64,000 bases of DNA from Spongiactinospora sp. TRM90649 (GCF_029382225.1 NZ_JARLTC010000033.1:1-64000); one strand, 5' to 3'. Shown: positions 24,620 through 33,208, counted from the first letter of the stretch. The notes: generated by a model not told the origin, from the letters alone. Numbers and translations: made by a program.

Positions 24620-24921
24620 GAGTGCCGGGTTGGGTCGGACCGTGGCGCCCTGCCGTGATTGCTCACAGTGGGTTTCCCCGGCCCGCCCGCCGCACCCGGC
24701 GTGCGCGTCTCCACGCACCGGGCGCTCCACGTGCCTTTCCCGCTGGTCAGGTCCCTGCGGGTTCGGTGCTCCAGAGGGTCGGGATCTTGGCTCTGCGGTA
24801 GCGGTAGCGTTCGATTTTGACCGGTGACGCGCCCGTGAGAGCGGTCCCCTGGTGGGCGATGGCGGCCGACAGCCAGGTGTGCCGTTGGTATTCCTGGAGG
24901 GTTCGCCACGTTACTACGGCA
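24620..24921. other. Intergenic region with no recognised gene
   Basis: Downstream of the AraC gene. A minus-strand frame (24747-24953) reads TWRTLQEYQRHTWLSAAIAH and may be a fragment, but no family is recognised and it runs into the 56-bp repeat. Confidence 0.4.
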
Positions 24922-24977
24922 CGGGGTGTGGGGACTATTTCCACAGAGAACAACGCTAAGGGCTTTCCGCACGTCAG
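24922..24977 (-). repeat. 56-bp repeat, left copy
   Basis: Matches 31098-31153 in inverted orientation with 4 differences in 56. Its core on the minus strand is AGCGTTGTTCTCTG and GGAAATAGTCCCCACACCCC. The two copies bracket about 6.1 kb of cargo. Confidence 0.78.
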
Positions 24978-25129
24978 GGGTCCAGCATCGGATCCATGAC
25001 GAACTCACCTCATGCATGCGACCGCTCGATGCTGGAGACCGATCTGAAGGCCATCCATGCGAAGGGGGTCCCCGGGCTGCTCACCGTCGGCTACGGCTCG
25101 GCCGATCGCACCTCGGATGTGTCGCCGCC

Positions 25130-25216
25130 GGAGTCGAAGTCTCCGTCGGCGTCGTCCACAAGACCCTCGCCGACGCTCAGGGCGCCGCCAGGGCCGCCGA
25201 GGACAACCCCGGCTGA
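25130..25216 (+). pseudogene. C-terminal fragment, unrecognised
   Basis: The frame reads GVEVSVGVVHKTLADAQGAA, then RAAEDNPG and a stop. Coding-like, but the upstream part is in other frames and no start fits. It is followed by the short ORF at 25246. Confidence 0.25.
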
Positions 25217-25245
25217 CCAGCCCGACCCACTCTGGAGGAGAGCGC

Positions 25246-25335
25246 CGTGCCGCTGCCGCAGATCCCGCTCGACGACCCGCGCGTCCTGGCTCTGGCCAAG
25301 GCCCGCCAGCAACTCGCCCACGAAGGAGCCCTCTG
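25246..25335 (+). CDS. Short ORF with strong RBS, probably a truncated gene
   Basis: A GTG start 7 nt after GGAGGAG gives a 29-residue reading, VPLPQIPLDDPRVLALAKAR plus QQLAHEGAL. The good RBS indicates a real gene start. The shortness and odd surroundings suggest truncation of a mobile-element gene; this is inference. Confidence 0.3.
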
Positions 25336-25498
25336 ACCGACAAGGGGTCCGGGGACCCTACTCGCGACGGCCGTAGTTCCCTGGCCGGAGCCCGAACCGC
25401 GAACTGTCCTTGGCCATGATCCAAAACCTTGATCAAACCGAGACGTCGGCCCCCCTATTGCGGCAGGAACTGACCGCAATCATCTCTAGCCTCGCGGC

Positions 25499-26032
25499 AT
25501 GGAGATGACTAAGCAAGATCCCGAACCTCGGGGTGAGAATACCGTTAACGGATTCGTTGTCGTTGACGGAGGCGCGCCTTTCATTGACTTCCTCGTCGCT
25601 GTCTTCGATGCGACTGAGCGGGAGGAAGCCCGCACCCTTGACTTCTACGCCGGAGACGGAACGCTGATCCACGCCGAAGTCAAAATCGGCAACTCGCTGC
25701 TCATGGTCGCCGACCGTAAGGCCGGCTGGCCGTTCACCCCGGCCCTGACCCAGGTGTACGTCGCCGACCCCGACGAGACCATGCGCAGAGCGGTCGAACG
25801 CGGTGCGACCGTCGTCACTTCGGTGTCCCCCTTCTACGGCGGGTACGGCATCGCCCGGTTTCTCGACCCTTGGCACAACCTGTGGTGGCTGTTCTTTCCG
25901 ACGGCGGAAACCAGTCCGGCGGCCCAGGAAGAGTCGAGCTGGGAGGAATCCGCTGAACCCGGCCCCGTATACACGACGCTGCTCGAGACGATGGTCACGC
26001 TGGCCGACCCCTGTGCTGGTGGCACCGGATAA
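25499..26032 (+). CDS. VOC family protein
   Basis: Protein of 177 aa. The fold shows in FVVVDGGAPFIDFLVAVFDA, the central GDGTLIHAEVKIGNSLLMVA and the final GYGIARFLDPWHNLWWLFFP. This resembles PhnB/YcbE-like glyoxalase relatives with swapped betaalphabetabetabeta halves. His in IHAEVKIG may correspond to a metal ligand. An acidic C-terminal extension (SSWEESAEPGPVYTTLLETM) lies outside the fold. It is the first intact gene within the 56-bp repeat pair. Substrate unknown. Confidence 0.85.
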   Translation: MEMTKQDPEPRGENTVNGFVVVDGGAPFIDFLVAVFDATEREEARTLDFYAGDGTLIHAEVKIGNSLLMVADRKAGWPFTPALTQVYVADPDETMRRAVERGATVVTSVSPFYGGYGIARFLDPWHNLWWLFFPTAETSPAAQEESSWEESAEPGPVYTTLLETMVTLADPCAGGTG

Positions 26033-26059
26033 CCTGTCCCTCCTCGCCAGGATGGCCCC

Positions 26060-27253
26060 ATGCGCTTGGTAACCGATGAGGAGCGCCGGGCCCGGTTGGG
26101 CGTGCGGCACGCTCTCGCCCCCACGGCCAAGGCGGTCTCTCCGGAGGAGGCCGCGCGTGCGGTGGTGTGTCTGCACGCCACCGACCCGCCGAGCGTGCAC
26201 CTGTCCTGCTGGGCACGGGTCGACGCGCTCGACATCGACGACGTCGAACGGGCGCTCTACGACACACGTTCCCTCATTCGACAGCAGTCGATGCGCGAGA
26301 CCCTGTTCGTGTTCCCTCGCGATCTTGTTCCGGCGGTGTGGGGAAGTGCCTCCGCCCGGGTGGCCGCAGCCCATCGCAAACGACTGGTCAGGGACCTCCA
26401 ACGCTGGGGGCCGGCTGCTGAAGGGCAGGGAGCCGCATGGCTCGCGACTGCGGAGGAGGCGGTGCTGGCGCACCTGGCCGACGGCGTGCCGCGGTCGTCG
26501 AAGCGGGTACGCGAGGAAGTGCCCGAGGCCGCCGGTTTCATCGAGCAGGCTCCGGACAAGCCCTGGGGAGGACGAATCGCGATCGCTCCGCGAGTGCTCA
26601 CCCAGCTGAGCCTGGACGGCGCGGTGGCGCGCGCGGCCAACGCTGGAGCCTGGTACACGAGCCGCCCGACATGGACGACGACACAGGCGTGGTGGGGGGA
26701 CGAGGTGCCCGAGGCGCTTGCGGCGCGGCAGGGCTATGCCGAGTTGGTGTCCCGGTGGCTGTGGTCCTACGGTCCCGGCACCGTCGACGACCTCGCTTGG
26801 TGGTTCGGCGCCACCAAGTCCGCAGTCCGCACCGCGCTGGACGACATCGGCGCGCAGCGGGTGTCCCTGGAGGACGGCTCGGTCGGGTGGCTGCGCCAGG
26901 ACGATCTCGCCCCGGTCGTCGCCGCCGAGCCGTGGGTCGCGCTCCTGCCGTTGCTCGATCCGAGCGTGATGGGCTGGAAGGCACGCACCTTCTACCTCGG
27001 CGCGCACGCACCCCAGTTGTTCGACAGTGCGGGCAACGCCGGGACTACCGCCTGGGTCGACGGACGCGTCGTCGGCGCATGGGTGCAGGATCCCGGCGGT
27101 GTGGTCGAGCTGCGCCTGCTTGATGACGATGTCCCCCCGCAGGCCCGCGAGGCGTTGGCGGCCGAAGCGCGGCGGCTCAGCGCGTGGCTCGACGGCCAGC
27201 GGGTGTTCGCCGTCTACCCCTCACCGGCCATGCAGCCCGGCGCCGGGCGTTGA
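26060..27253 (+). CDS. Winged-helix DNA-binding protein (HTH_42 / AlkZ-like)
   Basis: Protein of 397 aa of the HTH_42 family. It starts ERRARLGVRHALAPTAKAVS and has RSLIRQQSMRETLFVFPRDL, a central helix-rich section (WYTSRPTWTTTQAWWGDEVP) and WLWSYGPGTVDDLAWWFGAT. The conserved end is VALLPLLDPSVMGWKAR. Relatives include AlkZ and YcaQ, glycosylases that unhook DNA crosslinks or excise bulky adducts, but many members lack a proven activity. It follows the VOC gene by 27 bp and is probably co-transcribed. A decayed paralogue lies at 39436. Confidence 0.85.
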   Translation: MRLVTDEERRARLGVRHALAPTAKAVSPEEAARAVVCLHATDPPSVHLSCWARVDALDIDDVERALYDTRSLIRQQSMRETLFVFPRDLVPAVWGSASARVAAAHRKRLVRDLQRWGPAAEGQGAAWLATAEEAVLAHLADGVPRSSKRVREEVPEAAGFIEQAPDKPWGGRIAIAPRVLTQLSLDGAVARAANAGAWYTSRPTWTTTQAWWGDEVPEALAARQGYAELVSRWLWSYGPGTVDDLAWWFGATKSAVRTALDDIGAQRVSLEDGSVGWLRQDDLAPVVAAEPWVALLPLLDPSVMGWKARTFYLGAHAPQLFDSAGNAGTTAWVDGRVVGAWVQDPGGVVELRLLDDDVPPQAREALAAEARRLSAWLDGQRVFAVYPSPAMQPGAGR

Positions 27254-27300
27254 CGCAAAGGGCCACGGGTGGGCCTGGGGCCTGGGGCGGTGCGTGTTTC

Positions 27301-27336
27301 CTCCGTGTGCGCTGCTCCGTGTGCGCTGCTCCGTGT
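27301..27336. repeat. 14-bp tandem repeat, 2.6 units
   Basis: CTCCGTGTGCGCTG occurs at 27301 and 27315, with a partial third copy at 27329. It lies in the gap between convergent HTH_42 and WYL genes and is probably slippage. Confidence 0.6.
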
Positions 27337-27378
27337 CGGCGCCGCCCGGTTCTGCGCCTCTGAAGACCGTTGCGCGGG

Positions 27379-28344
27379 TCACGGGGGCTCTTGGGCGCCG
27401 GCGGTGAGGCGTCGTCCCCAGGCGCGCATGTAGGCGATGGCTTCCGGTGGGCCGTGGACCACAACGGGGGCCTCGAGCGCTCCGATGCAGAAGGTGGCCC
27501 AGTCCAGAGAGTCGGTGGCGATCTCCACCCGGCACGAGGTGTCGTCGATGGGTTCCACCGTCCCGTAGTGTGCGATCTCCTCCCGCACCCGTTCGGCCGG
27601 GGCCCCGACCGTGGCGCGGACGGAATACCTGGCGGGCATCGCCCTGATCCGGGCGCGCACGTACTCGACGGGATCGTCGGCGGGCAGGGGGCGGGGGGCG
27701 AACGTCGTGCCGGTGCGGCTCGCCTCACCGATGCGGTCGACGCGGAAGGTCCGCCAGTCGGCCCGGTCGAGGTCCCAGGCGATGAGGTACAGGCGGTTCT
27801 CGACGCGGACGATGTGGTGCGGGTTGACTGTCCTGGCCGCGGTATGACCGGTGCGGGTGCGGTAGGCGAACTCCACCGTCTCGGTGTCGCGGCAGGCCAG
27901 GGCGATGGTCGTCAACGAGGCGACATCGGTGATGTCCACGCGTGCCTCGGGGTTTCGCGCCGCGACGGTGACGGCGCGGAGGCTGTCGATGCGGCGTCGG
28001 ATCCGCACGGGAAGCACTTGGACGATCTTGGCCATGGCGCTCAGCGCGGCGTCGGCCGACATCGGGGAGGGACTGGAAGTGATCTCTTGGAGCCCCATGA
28101 CGATGGCGGCGGCCTCGTCCTCGCTGACTACTAGGGGCGGGAGCGAAGCGCCGGGGCTGAGTTGGTAACCGCCGCCGGTGCCCCGTGTGGCGGTGATCGG
28201 ATACCCGAGCTCCTGGAGACTGTCGATGTCGCGGCGGAGCGTGCGCTGGCTGACGCTGAGGCGGCTCGCGAGCTCGTGGCTGGGCCAATGGCGCCGGTTC
28301 TGCAGCAGTCCGAGGAGTTCGAGAACGCGGGTGCCGGTCGACAT
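27379..28344 (-). CDS. YafY-type HTH/WYL regulator
   Basis: Regulator of 321 aa: winged helix in residues 1-60 (WPSHELASRLSVSQRTLRRD, GGGYQLSPGASLPPLVVSED), WYL domain (AARTVNPHHIVRVENRLYLI, then DRADWRTFRVDRIGE) and WCX end. The WYL triad reads LYL here, a small departure from the name motif. It is divergent from the DrrAB-type ABC genes at 28440, with a 95-bp gap, and probably regulates them. Confidence 0.92.
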   Translation of the reverse strand: MSTGTRVLELLGLLQNRRHWPSHELASRLSVSQRTLRRDIDSLQELGYPITATRGTGGGYQLSPGASLPPLVVSEDEAAAIVMGLQEITSSPSPMSADAALSAMAKIVQVLPVRIRRRIDSLRAVTVAARNPEARVDITDVASLTTIALACRDTETVEFAYRTRTGHTAARTVNPHHIVRVENRLYLIAWDLDRADWRTFRVDRIGEASRTGTTFAPRPLPADDPVEYVRARIRAMPARYSVRATVGAPAERVREEIAHYGTVEPIDDTSCRVEIATDSLDWATFCIGALEAPVVVHGPPEAIAYMRAWGRRLTAGAQEPP

Positions 28345-28439
28345 GAGCCCACTCTAGGACCACTTGTGGACATATAGCGGCCACAAGCCCAGTGATGATG
28401 GGAACCGCCATCGAAGCGGAATGGAGCGTACGCCGACAC

Positions 28440-29450
28440 ATGATCAGCACTGCCAATCTGTCCCGGAGTTTTCGGGCTCCCGACGGCGAGGAGATCCGCG
28501 CCGTCCGGGGCATCAACCTCTCCGTGGCGCACGGGGAAACGGTCGCCGTTCTCGGCCCCAACGGCGCGGGCAAGAGCACGCTCATGCGGATGCTCTCGAC
28601 GCTGCTCCCACCCACGGGCGGCACCGCGCGCGTCGCCGGCTTCGACGTGCGGACCCAGGCTCCGCTGGTGCGCGAGCGCATCGGCTACGTCGGCCAGGGC
28701 AACGGCGCCGGGCACACCCAGCGGGCCCTGGACGAGGTCGTCACCCAGGGCCGCATCTACGGCCTCGACCGGGCCGCAGCCCGCGCGCGAGCCGCCGAAC
28801 TGCTCTCGGTGCTCGGTCTGGAACAGTTGGCGCGCCGCAAGACGCAGGCGATGAGCGGCGGCCAGCGGCGGCGCCTCGACCTGGCGATCGGGCTGGTGCA
28901 CCTCCCAGCGTTGATGTTCCTGGACGAGCCGACGACGGGCCTCGACCCGCAGAACCGCAACAACCTCTGGGACCACGTCATCGGGATGCGGCGCCGCAGC
29001 GACATGACCGTAGTCTTCAGCACCCACTACCTGGAGGAGGCCGATCAACAGGCGGATCGGATCGTGATCATCGATCACGGGCGCATCATCGCCGAGGGCA
29101 CGCCGACCCAGCTCAAACAGCGTCATGTCGGAGACCGGCTGACGCTGGAAACAACCGACCACGCTTCCGCCGAGCGCCTGCGTGGGCTTCTTGCGGCGAT
29201 GGACGGTATCGGGACGGTGACCCGGCAGGGTGATGCGGTCACCGGGCAGGTCGCCGACGGCCGCGCGGCACTGCCGAGCGCGATCGCCGCCGCCCGGGAC
29301 CAGGGGATCACCGTGGTCGCAGCCGACACCCGGCTCCCCACGCTCGATGACGTGTTCCTCGAACTCACCGGCCGGAGCCTGCGCGACGCCGGCGGGCGAC
29401 CCGCCACCGGCACCGAGGACAGCGACCGGACACCGCAGAAGGCCGCATGA
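28440..29450 (+). CDS. ABC exporter ATP-binding protein (DrrA-like)
   Basis: ATPase of 336 aa with Walker A LGPNGAGKSTLMRML, Q-loop YVGQGNGAG, signature MSGGQRRRLDLAIGL, Walker B LMFLDEPTTGLDPQNR and H-loop FSTHYLEEAD. The C-terminal domain is the DrrA/DUF4162 type (TLDDVFLELTGRSLRD). The start MISTANLSRSFRAP gives the family length; the upstream ATG at 28392 adds a non-conserved stretch. Its stop overlaps the permease ATG. Such pairs export antibiotics or lipids; the substrate is unknown. Confidence 0.93.
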   Translation: MISTANLSRSFRAPDGEEIRAVRGINLSVAHGETVAVLGPNGAGKSTLMRMLSTLLPPTGGTARVAGFDVRTQAPLVRERIGYVGQGNGAGHTQRALDEVVTQGRIYGLDRAAARARAAELLSVLGLEQLARRKTQAMSGGQRRRLDLAIGLVHLPALMFLDEPTTGLDPQNRNNLWDHVIGMRRRSDMTVVFSTHYLEEADQQADRIVIIDHGRIIAEGTPTQLKQRHVGDRLTLETTDHASAERLRGLLAAMDGIGTVTRQGDAVTGQVADGRAALPSAIAAARDQGITVVAADTRLPTLDDVFLELTGRSLRDAGGRPATGTEDSDRTPQKAA

Positions 29451-30235
29451 GCACCATCACCCCACCCCGCAGGCGCAACGTCGCAAGCGACATCCTCATC
29501 GTGATGACCCGCGAGCTGCGCCCCGTGGCCGGTGACCCGTTCTCCCTGGTCGTCGGACTGATCCAGCCTCTGTTCTTCCTGCTCCTCTTCGGGCCCCTGA
29601 TCGTGCACGACACGACGACCGGGACCACGCACCAATCCCCGTGGGCATGGTTCGTCCCGGGGATCCTCGTGATGACCTCGCTCTTCGGAACGGCGGGGAC
29701 CGGATCCAACCTCCAATACGACCTCCAGGGCGGCTCGCATGAACGCCTCCTGGTCACGCCGTTGGCGCGCTCGTCGCTGTTCACCGGACGCGCGCTCAAG
29801 GAGTTCGTGCCGCTCGTCGTCCAGGCCGTCGTGGTCGTCCTGATCATGGTCCCGTTCGGTTTCCGCCCCGATGCCGGCGGCGGCGTCCTGGGCCTGGTGC
29901 TCCTGGGTGTCCTCGGCGTCGGAATCGGGTCACTCAGCTACGCACTGGCCATCGCCGTGCGCGAGCACGACTGGATGTTCTGGACCGTGCACCAGACGGT
30001 CCTCTTCCCGCTGATGATCCTCTCCGGGATGCTGCTCCCCCTCGATGAGGGACCGCAGTGGATGCGCGTCCTCGCGCAGTTCAACCCCCTCACCCACGTC
30101 GTCGAGGCCGAACGCGACCTCTTCGCCGGACAGATCGCGACCCCCGACGTCGGCTACGGATTCCTCGCCGCCAGCACGACCGCCGTCCTCGGCTTCGTCC
30201 TCGGGCTTCGCGCCCTGCGCGCCAGCACCGACTGA
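29447..30235 (+). CDS. ABC-2 type exporter permease (DrrB-like)
   Basis: Membrane protein of 262 aa with six hydrophobic segments (LVVGLIQPLFFLLLFGPLIV at the first; FPLMILSGMLLPLDEGPQWM as the conserved ABC-2 loop; AASTTAVLGFVLGLRAL at the end). The amphipathic N-terminus precedes the first helix, as in DrrB. The ATG overlaps the ATPase stop (ATGA), so subunits are made together. It presumably dimerises with two ATPase subunits in the membrane. Confidence 0.93.
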   Translation: MSTITPPRRRNVASDILIVMTRELRPVAGDPFSLVVGLIQPLFFLLLFGPLIVHDTTTGTTHQSPWAWFVPGILVMTSLFGTAGTGSNLQYDLQGGSHERLLVTPLARSSLFTGRALKEFVPLVVQAVVVVLIMVPFGFRPDAGGGVLGLVLLGVLGVGIGSLSYALAIAVREHDWMFWTVHQTVLFPLMILSGMLLPLDEGPQWMRVLAQFNPLTHVVEAERDLFAGQIATPDVGYGFLAASTTAVLGFVLGLRALRASTD

Positions 30236-30263
30236 CAACACCCGTACGAAAGGACCCACCACC

Positions 30264-31082
30264 ATGCGCATCCTCGTCACCGGAGCGACCGGCCAGGTCG
30301 GGCGGCACCTCGTCACGCAACTCCACGAAGCCGGACACGACGCCCGCGCCCTCTCCCGCATCCCCGCCAAAGCCGACCTCCCGACCGGTGTCGAGGTGGT
30401 GGCGGGCGACCTCACCGATGCCGCCACGCTCGAAGCAGCGTTCGAAGGGATCGACGCGATCCACCTGATCACCTTCGGCGGCGACCACGACCTGACCAAC
30501 GGCCCCGAGATCATCGACCTCGCCGCACGCCACGGCATCACTCGGGCCACGGTCCTCGGCGGCTGGTCGCCCACCAGCATCGAAAGCGCACTAGAGTCCA
30601 GTGCGATCCGCTGGACCCTGCTGCAGCCGGCGGAGTTCATGTGCAACGCCCTCGAATGGGCCGACGAGATCCGCTCCCAGGGCACCGTGTCCATGCTCGC
30701 CACCTTCCCCAGCGCGATGGTGCATGAGGCCGACATCGCCGCCGTGGCCGCCACCGCGCTCACCCACGAGGGCCACGAGGGTCGGAACTACCCGATCACC
30801 GGGCCCGAAGCCCTTACCCCGGCGGAACGCAGCCGGATCATCGCCGAGGCCACCGGGCAGGACATCGCCTTCGTGCACCTGAGCGAGGACGCGGAGCGCG
30901 CCCGGCTGCGCGGCTACGGATACGACGAGGACTACGTGGAGTTCGGAATCCAACTGGCCACGAACCCGCCCGAGGCCAGCGGTGTGGTCCTGCCCACCGT
31001 CGAGGACGTCACCGGCACGCCCGCGCGAACCTTTGCCCAGTGGGCGCGGGAACACGCTGAACGGTTCCGCACCGCGCCCTGA
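30264..31082 (+). CDS. NmrA-type NAD(P)-binding protein
   Basis: Atypical SDR of 272 aa starting MRILVTGATGQVGRHLVTQL, with the dinucleotide loop GATGQVG, a core IDAIHLITFGGDHDL, then RWTLLQPAEFMCNALEWADE and a C-terminal TGTPARTFAQWAREHAERFR. It lacks an obvious YxxxK pair. It lies 28 bp after the permease with GAAAGGA before the ATG and is probably the third gene of the ABC operon. Likely a redox enzyme or sensor, substrate unknown. Confidence 0.9.
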   Translation: MRILVTGATGQVGRHLVTQLHEAGHDARALSRIPAKADLPTGVEVVAGDLTDAATLEAAFEGIDAIHLITFGGDHDLTNGPEIIDLAARHGITRATVLGGWSPTSIESALESSAIRWTLLQPAEFMCNALEWADEIRSQGTVSMLATFPSAMVHEADIAAVAATALTHEGHEGRNYPITGPEALTPAERSRIIAEATGQDIAFVHLSEDAERARLRGYGYDEDYVEFGIQLATNPPEASGVVLPTVEDVTGTPARTFAQWAREHAERFRTAP

Positions 31083-31097
31083 CCCGCGCACCCATTG

Positions 31098-31153
31098 CTG
31101 ACGCGCGGAAAGTCCTAAGCGTTGTTCTCTGAGGAAATAGTCCCCACACCCCG
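31098..31153 (+). repeat. 56-bp repeat, right copy
   Basis: Inverted partner of 24922-24977 (4 mismatches). It lies 16 bp after the stop of the NmrA-type gene. The rest of 31154-31408 shows nothing recognisable. Confidence 0.78.
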
Positions 31154-31408
31154 GCACGCGCGGCTTTGAGGTTCCAGCGCGGTGGGCTTCCGTTCGCCGT
31201 CGCTGCGTATCCCTGAAGCCGCTTTCCAGGTCGCCCAGTTGTCCGCTCACGAGCCGTGGATGACGGGCACCTTCGTCGGTGCGACGAGGGAAACCTGTGG
31301 CAGGTCACTCGCGACTGCCTGAACGACGCGGGGGCGGGCGGGAGCCCGCCCCCCCGCGATGCCGTACAGCCCAGAGGCCAGGCCCTGTCACCGAGAGGGT
31401 GAGTGGTC

Positions 31409-31528
31409 ATGACGTATAGGACCCTGCGCCTGGCGTCCACCGACGAGGGCGTGCTGAGCGTGACGATGGACGCGCCGCCGATGAACCTGATCGGGCCCGA
31501 GCTCGTCCGCGACCTGGGGTGCCGTTAA
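31409..31528 (+). pseudogene. Enoyl-CoA hydratase, truncated after 36 codons
   Basis: The reading MTYRTLRLASTDEGVLSVTM, then DAPPMNLIGPELVRDL, is the N-terminus of a crotonase-fold enoyl-CoA hydratase (usual length about 260 aa). Similarity stops exactly where a Tn3-like end begins (31516). GGTGAGTGG precedes the ATG. The disruption is explained by transposon insertion. Confidence 0.7.
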
Positions 31529-31553
31529 GAAACGTGCGATAAGCCGCCAAACC
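31516..31553. repeat. Probable Tn3-family terminal inverted repeat
   Basis: Begins GGGGTGCCGTTAAGAAACGT, with GGGG at the tip and TAAG motifs at 31526 and 31540, the general pattern of Tn3-family 38-bp ends. It interrupts the enoyl-CoA hydratase gene. The opposite end was not found. Confidence 0.5.
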
Positions 31554-31706
31554 GCTTTTGACCTGCGCTGATGGTCTTGCACGACTCGAACTCTAGAGCT
31601 GCGGTAGGCCCCTCACTCGGTAGTCAATGAATGCGCTGATGCCCCCTTTCCCCCAAGTGTGGCCTCAGCCGCCAGGTAGCTTGCCCGGCACGGCCAGGGG
31701 AGCCGG

Positions 31707-31973
31707 TCAATGGCGTCTACGGGGCGGCGCGAGGTGCTCGGTGACCTTGGCGATGGCCTCGGCGCCCGGTTTGACGTAGCGCATGGCGGTGCGGGGGTTC
31801 TTGTGGCGGGTCTTGCCCATGATGAGCTGCAGCGGGATCTCGGCCTCGCCGAGGTGGGTGGCGGCGCTGTGGCGCAGCTGGTGCAGGTCGAGCCCGGCGT
31901 GCGCCTCCAGCAGGACGCGGGCGCGGTCGTAGCCGAGGCGGGCGCGGCCGGTGTGCGGGTAGATGTCAGAGGC
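31707..31973 (-). pseudogene. Tyrosine recombinase (phage-type integrase), C-terminal fragment
   Basis: The minus strand reads LDLHQLRHSAATHLGEAEIP, then LQLIMGKTRHKNPRTAMRYV and a stop after PPRRRH. This holds the HxLRH box, a late His (KTRHKN) and the nucleophile Tyr (AMRYV) of integrases. There is no start, and the N-terminal and first catalytic Arg parts are absent. It is embedded in Tn3 remnants. Confidence 0.62.
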
Positions 31974-31998
31974 GGCCGGCCGCCGGGCGGGGACCGGG

Positions 31999-32139
31999 CG
32001 CCGATGCCTTGAGCGTCTGGGAGTGCACCACCACCGACCCGCGCTCCACGTGCCAGTACACCAAGATCCCGCGGCCGCCGTAGCGGGAGTGCCACTCGGT
32101 GAACAGGTTCTGATTCTTAGCGTAGCTACCCGTCAGTAG
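31999..32139 (-). pseudogene. Tn3-family transposase (TnpA) fragment
   Basis: The frame reads FTEWHSRYGGRGILVYWHVE, then RGSVVVHSQTLKASA, the DDE-region segment of Tn3-family TnpA (YGGRG...YWHV...VHSQ). Fewer than 50 of about 980 residues remain. It runs toward the terminal repeat at 31516, the orientation expected for tnpA. Confidence 0.65.
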
Positions 32140-32154
32140 AGTCCCGGGCCCCCT

Positions 32155-32233
32155 CGACACCACCCGCCGCTACCCCCTGCCTACCCACGTCGGCCTCGAA
32201 GACGCCGTCAGCCATCTCCTCACCGATCAGTAG
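32155..32233 (+). pseudogene. C-terminal gene fragment, unrecognised
   Basis: Reads TTRRYPLPTHVGLEDAVSHL, then LTDQ and a stop. It looks like the end of a longer protein; no start or upstream part is present. Confidence 0.25.
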
Positions 32234-32336
32234 GGCCCACCGCTGAACTGGGCGAACACAATCGCGTGTAACTGGCTGCACGAGTCCTGCCGACACCTCG
32301 CCTACCAAGGACGTTGTCATACCCGCACCAGACATC

Positions 32337-32368
32337 TACGCTATTTCGTAATTATGGAATAGCGTAGG
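32337..32368. promoter_or_regulatory. Operator overlapping promoter and RBS of the ArsR-like gene
   Basis: A perfect 10-bp inverted repeat CTACGCTATT / AATAGCGTAG separated by 12 bp, ending 8 bp before the ATG and touching the AGGAGG. Binding here would block both transcription and translation start, consistent with autorepression. Confidence 0.6.
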
Positions 32369-32376
32369 AGGATGCG

Positions 32377-32946
32377 ATGAGCGAGGACCAGCTCGCCGAT
32401 TTTGAGCGCCGGATCGCCCACCTGGAGAGTCGAATCGACACAGCCGCCCCACGACGCCTCCCGAAGTCGCCGTCCCTCACCACGGCAGCCACCAGCATGC
32501 TCCGCCAGGCGAAGGAGGAGAACAGGCTCGGGACGGTGGGCTATGTCGGAGCAGCACGGCTGGCCGGCGGCGAGAACCTCTGGGACAGGCAGCTTGCTCT
32601 CGCCGAGTTGCTGTCGGCCGATTGGGCGCCAGTGGCCGCCATCCTGGAGTCCCTGGGCAGCCGGCCGCGGCTGGCGCTGCTCGCCGCGCTCGTACAACAG
32701 GGCCGGTGCACCAGCATCGACCTCCAAGAGTCCCTCGGCGGAGACTGCGAGCAGACCACGAGCGGCCAGCTCTATCACCACCTGCGCGCGCTACAGAGCG
32801 CCAGGCTGATCACACAACGGAGGCGCGGCGAGTACGAGCTGGCACCTCAGGCCACGATCCAGGTCCTCACCATCCTCGCCGCCGCGTTCGACCTGGCCAA
32901 CGACCCCCCGCTGGGCCCACCGGCCGATCTCCCCAACCCGGAATGA
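32377..32946 (+). CDS. ArsR-like winged-helix regulator
   Basis: Protein of 189 aa. An N-terminal coiled-coil-like helix (LADFERRIAHLESRID) is followed by a winged helix at about residues 85-150 (ESLGSRPRLALLAALVQQGR, LYHHLRALQSARLITQRRRG), then a helix with ITILAA-type hydrophobics. The HTH part resembles ArsR/PadR-like regulators. Start ATG after AGGAGG. The perfect operator upstream suggests autorepression. The genes after it are only fragments, so its original target may be lost. Confidence 0.8.
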   Translation: MSEDQLADFERRIAHLESRIDTAAPRRLPKSPSLTTAATSMLRQAKEENRLGTVGYVGAARLAGGENLWDRQLALAELLSADWAPVAAILESLGSRPRLALLAALVQQGRCTSIDLQESLGGDCEQTTSGQLYHHLRALQSARLITQRRRGEYELAPQATIQVLTILAAAFDLANDPPLGPPADLPNPE

Positions 32947-32975
32947 CCAAGCAGGCACCAAGTCGCATGGACGTG

Positions 32976-33208
32976 CGGAGGCCGTCCAGCAGCAGGCCAC
33001 GCAGGTAAAGCAGGCCCCTGGGCCGCTGATCGGAGCGGACCAAGGGGGACTACCGCAATACGAGGCCGCGCCCGCCGCCATCAACCAGGCGCCGGCCGCG
33101 ATCACTCTGCTGTACGCCCAGACCGGACTGCGCATCGACGTCAAGCGCGCCCGCTCCTCCGGGTCCGGTGAATCCGACGCCCAGCGGCCGACTCGACCTC
33201 CCGCGTGA
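32976..33208 (+). pseudogene. C-terminal gene fragment
   Basis: Frame reads GPLIGADQGGLPQYEAAPAA, then INQAPAAITLLYAQTGLRID and ends RPTRPPA. Coding-like composition but no start; family not recognised. Confidence 0.3.

Noticed and set aside
24922..24977. 56-bp repeat as a conserved coding exon of a gene
   Set aside because: One frame is open in both copies for a short stretch, but copy B has a stop in the frame that is open in A, and flanks do not match, so a non-coding repeat is favoured.
27301..27336. Tandem 14-bp units as a possible CRISPR or regulatory array
   Set aside because: Units are contiguous with no spacers and only 2.6 copies; simple slippage is enough.
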